A DNA stretch of 64,000 bases from Marchantia polymorpha subsp. ruderalis (lineage: Eukaryota; Streptophyta; Marchantiopsida; Marchantiales; Marchantiaceae), in NCBI GenBank assembly GCA_037833965.1, contig AP031354.1, positions 18,268,001-18,332,000 of the forward strand, given 5' to 3'. The translations under genes and the position numbers were made by a program. The stretch's first letter is position 1. The number at the start of each line of letters is the position of its first letter. The notes beneath the pieces are model-generated. The model worked only from the letters and a program-made list of their open reading frames with translations, was not told the DNA's origin and searched no databases. Shown here in pieces: positions 59,382-64,000 of the stretch.

Positions 59382-62300
59382 CTACCACTCTTCCGCTCGA
59401 CTGCGCAGTCCCAACCGCTGCAACGCCGCGGACACCTCCCCCTCGAGGGCGGACATGGTATCCTGTGCCTTCGACAGAAAGGCCTCGAGCTTCTTCGCTA
59501 CCTTCCGCCGACTCCTACTGTCGCCTGACAACAACCCGGCTGCGCGCAATTCAAACTCACGCAGTGTGAGTTTCTCCTGCGCCTTCACTTCCCAGTGGGC
59601 GTAGCCCTTGAGACAGTGGGCGACTCGCCTCGCCGTCTCCACCTTCGTGCGATCCGCCTCCTTCCTGCGATCCTCTTCAATTATCACTAATTGCGATTCG
59701 GCTTCAGCACGTTGCGCTCTCAATTCGCCACACTCTGACTGCAACCTGCGGATTAACTCTTCATCCGCCTGCCGTGCGAGCTGACATTGTTCCAACAACC
59801 TCGTCTGTCGCACGAGCTCCTCTGACAAAATCCGATTCTGGGCGTGCTCAGAGTTGAGTGCTTCCTTGACCTTCACCTGCTCCTTGGTGAGCTCGCCCAG
59901 TTTTTCATCCTTCATCTTCTCGGTGTGCTTGTAGAACTTCTGATTAAGCTTGTACTGTCCCCACAAGCACTCATGCTTCTCCTTCAAGTCCCTCAACTCC
60001 TGGTCCACTCTAGCTAATAGCTTGCTGGTGTGGACTTTAGTGCGAGTCCGCCTGCGCACTAACTCGATGTAAGATCCCGGCTGGAGTGGGTCGGCGTATT
60101 TATCGACCTTGCGATCCAAGTACCGCAGCAACGGAATCACCTGCTCAGAGAGCGCCGCCGCCGGCGCTCCAACAATTTCCTCCTCCTCCTCCTCGGTGTC
60201 TTCTGCTCCTGACATTTCTTCCGTGGAGCCTCCGTCGTCATCATCCGAGTGGAGAATTTCAGTCGCCATTGATTGCGTCGGCGACTGCCCCGAGTGGGGC
60301 TGCACGTCCTCGACGTGTGCTGCCTGCGAAGGCACGGCTGCAGCCTCGCTGCTCGTCGCCAAAATGTCTAAGGCGGAAGGCGAATGTATCCGAGCGGCAT
60401 CCCCGTCGCTCGCTGGTTGATTGCCTACCGCATTCTCTCAGTCGCCGTCGTCCGTCGCCGAAGGCGATTGAGCGGAGGGTGGCTGCGCGGGGTTGGATTG
60501 CGCATCGCGCATCGAGATTTCATCCCGCGGACAGTCACTCCGCTCCTCCGTCTGCTGCTCCCTTGATCGGTCCGTGGGGGCCGTGCCCGGCCCGTGCGCA
60601 GGCGCATTTGCCGGCGCCTTGTCCGCCGCAGGCGTAGCGCCGCGGACATCTATCGCCGAAGGCGACATGGCCGGGGGCCGCACGCCCGATGTTCCTTGGC
60701 CTATAGGCCCTACCGCCGAAGGCGCATCTATCGGCGGACTTCCCGCCGATGGTGCGGCCTCCGCACGCTCTCTGCTCGTATCTCCTCGGCTCGAAGGCCC
60801 TGGCGCCGAAGGCGCAAATTGCGGCGCGTGGTGCGCCGGAGGGTCTGGCCCCGAGGGCCGGTGTCTCGTAGGCGGTTCTTCCGCCGGCTCCTTCCCCTTC
60901 CTACGTTGGAACGGGGGTGATTCTTGCCTGTGCACAGGCGGCACGTGTGGAGGTGTCCTGTGCACAGGCGACCTGTGCACAGGTGAGCGCCTGTGCACAG
61001 GCGGACTGCTCCTTCCCACGCGTAAGCGTAGATCCACGTCCACTTGTGTTCGCCGATCCGCGGAGGCTCGTCCGTCCGCGGAGGTTCGCCTGTGCGCAAA
61101 CGGAACATCTGTCCGCATCGCACGTGGTAACTCCGGAGGCCCTTGGCTCGTAGGCGGCCTCTCTCCCGACGCCGTGTCTGACCATCTTCTCAGCTGTGCG
61201 GTACGCCCATAGAGCGGCTGCTAGCTTCGTATCCCAGTCGTGAGCGTGATTCACCGTGACCTTGAGTAGTATTTTACACAGCAGACCATTGGACTTCTCC
61301 GTTAGTCCATTTGCCTTGGGATTGTATGGAGTAGTCTTCCGGTGCTTGATGTGGAAATACCGTGTCAGATCTTGAACGCCTGTGCACAGCGGACTGCTCC
61401 TTCTCACGCGTAAGCGTAGATCCACGTCCACTTGTGTTCGCCGGTCCGCGGAGGCTCGTCCGTCCGCGGAGGCTCGCCTGTGCGCAAACGGAACATCTGT
61501 CCGCATCGCACGTGGTAACTCCGGAGGCCCTTGGCCCGTAGGCGGCCTCTCTCCCGACGAGGTTGCAGCGTGGCCCGTTGCTCCTGCGGTCGTCCGCGCT
61601 TCCTCTCGCCTCTCTGGCGACGCACTTCCTATCTCCGTCGCAATCGTCGCCGTGTCTGCACTGTCAGCTGGTAACACCAGTCTGCGTGCCTTCTGCTTCG
61701 GCCGGCTGTATGGCTCGCACAGCGGCCGCGGTCGAACGGGAGCAGAGGGTTCTTGATGCTGCTCCTCTTCAGACTCTTCCCTCCATCGCCGCTTCCGCGG
61801 CACTCGCGCTGCAGGGGTGTGTCTCCCTTCGTCTCTCCGTCGTGATGGGGTAGAAGTCGGGGACTCCTCTGCGTCAGTATCGACCTCGTTCTCCCGCACA
61901 TACTTCCCGGGATGGTCGATGGACAATGGCGGAAAATGTTCAAGCTCCGCCGCTGTCAAACAATTCCGCTGTCGATAAAAATTGATGAGGAAAGGAGAAA
62001 GATGGTTTAGAGTTCCCCCCTTCTCCTCAAACGCGTGCTGTCGCATCACCCTGTGCAGGATGCTCGCCCAGTGAATTGGAGTTCCCTCGATGACGCACTC
62101 CACAAAAGAGACCTGCCACAATGTGATGTAGCAGGCGCGGTGCGGCTGCAGTAATTGCATCAGCGCCGCGGACAAAGTCCGGCGAAATCGATCCTTGTAA
62201 TCACGGGTCCTGTACCCATTCTTGGTAGACCTCCCGGTCTTGAACAGCTCCACAAATTGCGCCTCCTCTTGCTTGGTCACCTTGATGCTCTCACTGTCGA

Positions 62301-62814
62301 AAAGGAGATGCCCTGGCATGCCAGCACATCTTCCCAACGCCTGCGCCCAATCTTGGACTGTCCACCGGTCAACATGCGGACGCAATCCGCGCGAGGGTGG
62401 TCCCTGTGGCTCTAGCCACTCGCGCACCATATTCGCGCAGATGTAATTCCATCCCCATAGCAAGAAATCGAGCTTTCTTGCTATTAAGCGCTCCTCAAAA
62501 GCGCGCAGCCCGTTCTGCGGTAGGCGAAGTGGCACCATCCGCAATCTGCTCGGTCTCGTCATCGCGTTCCTGGGGTTCGCTCGCCCGCTCATTCTACTTC
62601 CGCACTGCCCGCGCTTCTTTCTCTCTCGGCAAACTCTAATTGCTCTCAATTCCAAATCACGCGCACTCACTTCTCCCTCAATCAACAAGAAATCTCCTGT
62701 GTGACGACGTCGAGAATGTTCCGCAGCCAGCAGATGGATGCGCGCAGCGCGCACAAGAGATTGGAATCGCGAATTCAAGAATGGGACGTTCTCCGCCGCC
62801 CGGTCGAAGGTCAT
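59382..62814 (-). pseudogene. Chimeric, broken U3 protein gene of LTR R
   Basis: ATG at 62814 (MTFDRAAENV). The frame is open for 637 codons to 60901, but inside it, after the Pro/Ser region, an integrase fragment is fused in frame (DLTRYFHIKHRKT ... WAYRTAEK) and the flanking U3 sequence is duplicated in a shifted frame. The normal frame resumes from 61118, meets a TGA near 60438 (Arg codon in copy K), is open again 60362-59382 through the acidic and coiled-coil parts, and ends early at AEEW-stop (TAG; the site reads AEDWK or AEDWQ in other copies). Readable over its length but not a normal product. Confidence 0.85.
61191..61374 (-). other. Integrase gene fragment captured inside LTR U3
   Basis: About 184 bp matching family 1 integrase at 55240-55430 (from TRYFNIKHRKT through NGLTEKSN to WAYRTAEK) and including the catalytic Glu. 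It is flanked by direct duplicates of U3 coding sequence (about 61003-61171 and 61390-61558). The right flank resembles copy M (CCTGTGCACAGCGG) and the left a different LTR variant. Confidence 0.85.
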
Positions 62815-64000
62815 GATCGACTCTTGGTCGTGAAGAACGTCTCACTTGATGGCCGCGCCGGCTGTGCGCTGGAACGGTCTTCGCTCTCACGCGCGGCTTC
62901 ACGCTCCGCCGTCGTCGATTAAACTCTCACGCTCGAATTGGCGGATTTGAACTCCGCGAGCGTGTCACCCTGCGGACATGGGGGCGTAGCGCCGAAGGCG
63001 AGTTTTCCGCCTTGCGCGGTACACTTGTTCGTACCGCCCCTCGGCCAATCCCCCTCTGCCTGGACGCGTGTGTCCGCATGTCGGACAAAAGTTCAACTCC
63101 TGCCTGTGCGCAGGCAGGAGCCTCGGCGGATTCTCCGCCGGCGCGGAACTTGAACATCCTCCTGTGCACAGGCGTTCGCCTGTGCGCAGGCGAATTCCGT
63201 CCGCGGCGCTGCGCTGGCGCGGAAGGCGTTGACCGTGGTCAGCCGTCTCCGTCCAGTCTGTCCGTTCCTTGTCTCTCCGTCGGCGCTTCCGCCGCCGCAA
63301 CTCCGTCCGCCCAAGAGCGCATCCACCCGGGCCGTCCGCATGGTCCGTACCGATTGGATTACTCTGGCGGCTCTTCCGACGTACGCGGCGCTGCGCTGGC
63401 GCGGAAGGCGCCGTACACTTTCTACCTCACAAGGCGCATTTCTAGGGCCCAAGGCGGATTTTCCGCCGACGCCGAAGCGCCTGTGCACAGGCGCTTGCCT
63501 GTGCGTAGGCGGACTTCGCGCCTTCCCTAACCCTACTTCGCCTGTGCACAGGCGAACGCCTACGTCCGCGCATAGGACAAAACTTGTTTCCTCCTTCCGC
63601 GTAGGCGGAATTCGCGCAGGTGGCGAACTCCTTCCGCCGTAGGCGACCGCCTCCGTTTCTTCCAGTAGCGATAACTCCCTAAGTCCTCGTCCGTTCCAAG
63701 CGTTCTTGGGCTCGTTGGAATCAGCGCGTCGAGCTCTTTCCAACGGGATCCTAACTTGGTCAAGGCGCCCGAGGGTTGACCTAATTACGGGGGTTTCCCT
63801 ACAGCCGCGGACGCAACCTCCGAAGGCGGGTTTTGCGCCTTGCGCCGTAGAGATCCTAACTGCGGAGCTCGCAGGGAGGGTGGTGCCTGTCCTTACTGCG
63901 GCACCCCAAATCCCAGATTCTACAAGATCCCTCGAGAATCCCCGCGATCTTCCGGATTCACTCTGTTTTGATGTACCGAAGGCTATTTACAATGCTGCCA

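Larger units (their letters stand above)
58291..64000 (-). mobile_element. Giant LTR R (5' terminus just outside the window)
   Basis: The LTR 3' end TTATTACA is at 58291 and interrupts the protease gene. R-U5 58291-59257, TATA 59251, U3 gene 59382-62814, upstream U3 62815-64000. The window ends about 60 bp before the expected TGTGGTACC terminus. Candidate target duplication on the visible side: TCAAC (58286-58290). Close to copies A, K and M, but with an integrase-derived insert in U3. Confidence 0.85.

Noticed and set aside
1-64000. Host genes, tRNA or rRNA genes
   Set aside because: I could assign essentially all stretches to LTRs or retrotransposon interiors; no tRNA cloverleaf or rRNA sequence was recognised by eye.

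Overview
This is nuclear DNA of a streptophyte plant (land plant or charophyte alga). The evidence is Ty3/gypsy retrotransposons whose primer-binding site matches the tRNA-Asp type used by plant Tat/Athila-like elements, with plant-type LTR promoters. I cannot name the species. I find no host gene, rRNA, tRNA or CRISPR array; practically every base belongs to nested LTR retrotransposon sequence.

The dominant component (family 1) is a Ty3/gypsy element with giant LTRs. The LTR begins TGTGGTA(C/A)CCCAC and ends GTGGGTTATTACA. Three facts define it: a polypurine tract abuts the 5' terminus at 26829 and 54766; the tRNA-Asp-type PBS follows the 3' terminus at 28713 and 44441; and four complete solo LTRs carry exact 5-bp target-site duplications (CCGCA, GGATT, GGAGC, GTACT). 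Most copies are about 4.5-5.9 kb and hold, upstream of the TATA box and in element sense, a reading frame of up to 1,033 codons. So an uncharacterised protein is encoded wholly inside U3. Two copies (B, D) are short (3.0 and 2.8 kb), lack this frame and have a different U3 body. U3 is full of small palindromes, some of them inside the reading frame.

Layout. 1-3854: LTR A (-), U3 ORF open to the window edge. 3855-11939: old LTR C (-), interrupted by solo LTRs B (+) and D (-), which face each other as a 7.3-kb palindrome. 11940-18848: fragments E, F, G, H, with a solo LTR of family 2 inside G. 18849-24980: a decayed family 2 Ty3/gypsy element (-), AT-richer, with gag, protease, RT, RNase H and integrase. 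24981-39429: a family 1 deletion derivative (-), consisting of 3' LTR I, a 1.9-kb interior with PPT, integrase tail, protease, gag and PBS, and 5' LTR L, which is interrupted by the 5.9-kb solo LTR J (+). 39430-44127: LTR K (+) with the only fully intact U3 ORF seen. 44128-49803: gag/PBS fragment and LTR N (-), interrupted by solo LTR M (+). 49804-51221: divergent LTR O (-). 51222-54012: LTR P (+). 54013-58290: 3' LTR piece Q and a nearly complete pol (-). 58291-64000: LTR R (-), whose U3 ORF carries a piece of integrase gene.

How the parts work together. Family 1 pol supplies protease, RT/RNase H and a DD35E integrase. Protease and RT share one frame, separated by a single UAG in the context UAG-CAA-UUA in both copies, which is a tobamovirus-type readthrough context. 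The U3 protein would be read from the 3' end of the genomic RNA, or from a solo LTR, analogous in position only to LTR-encoded accessory genes of some animal retroviruses. Its function is unknown.
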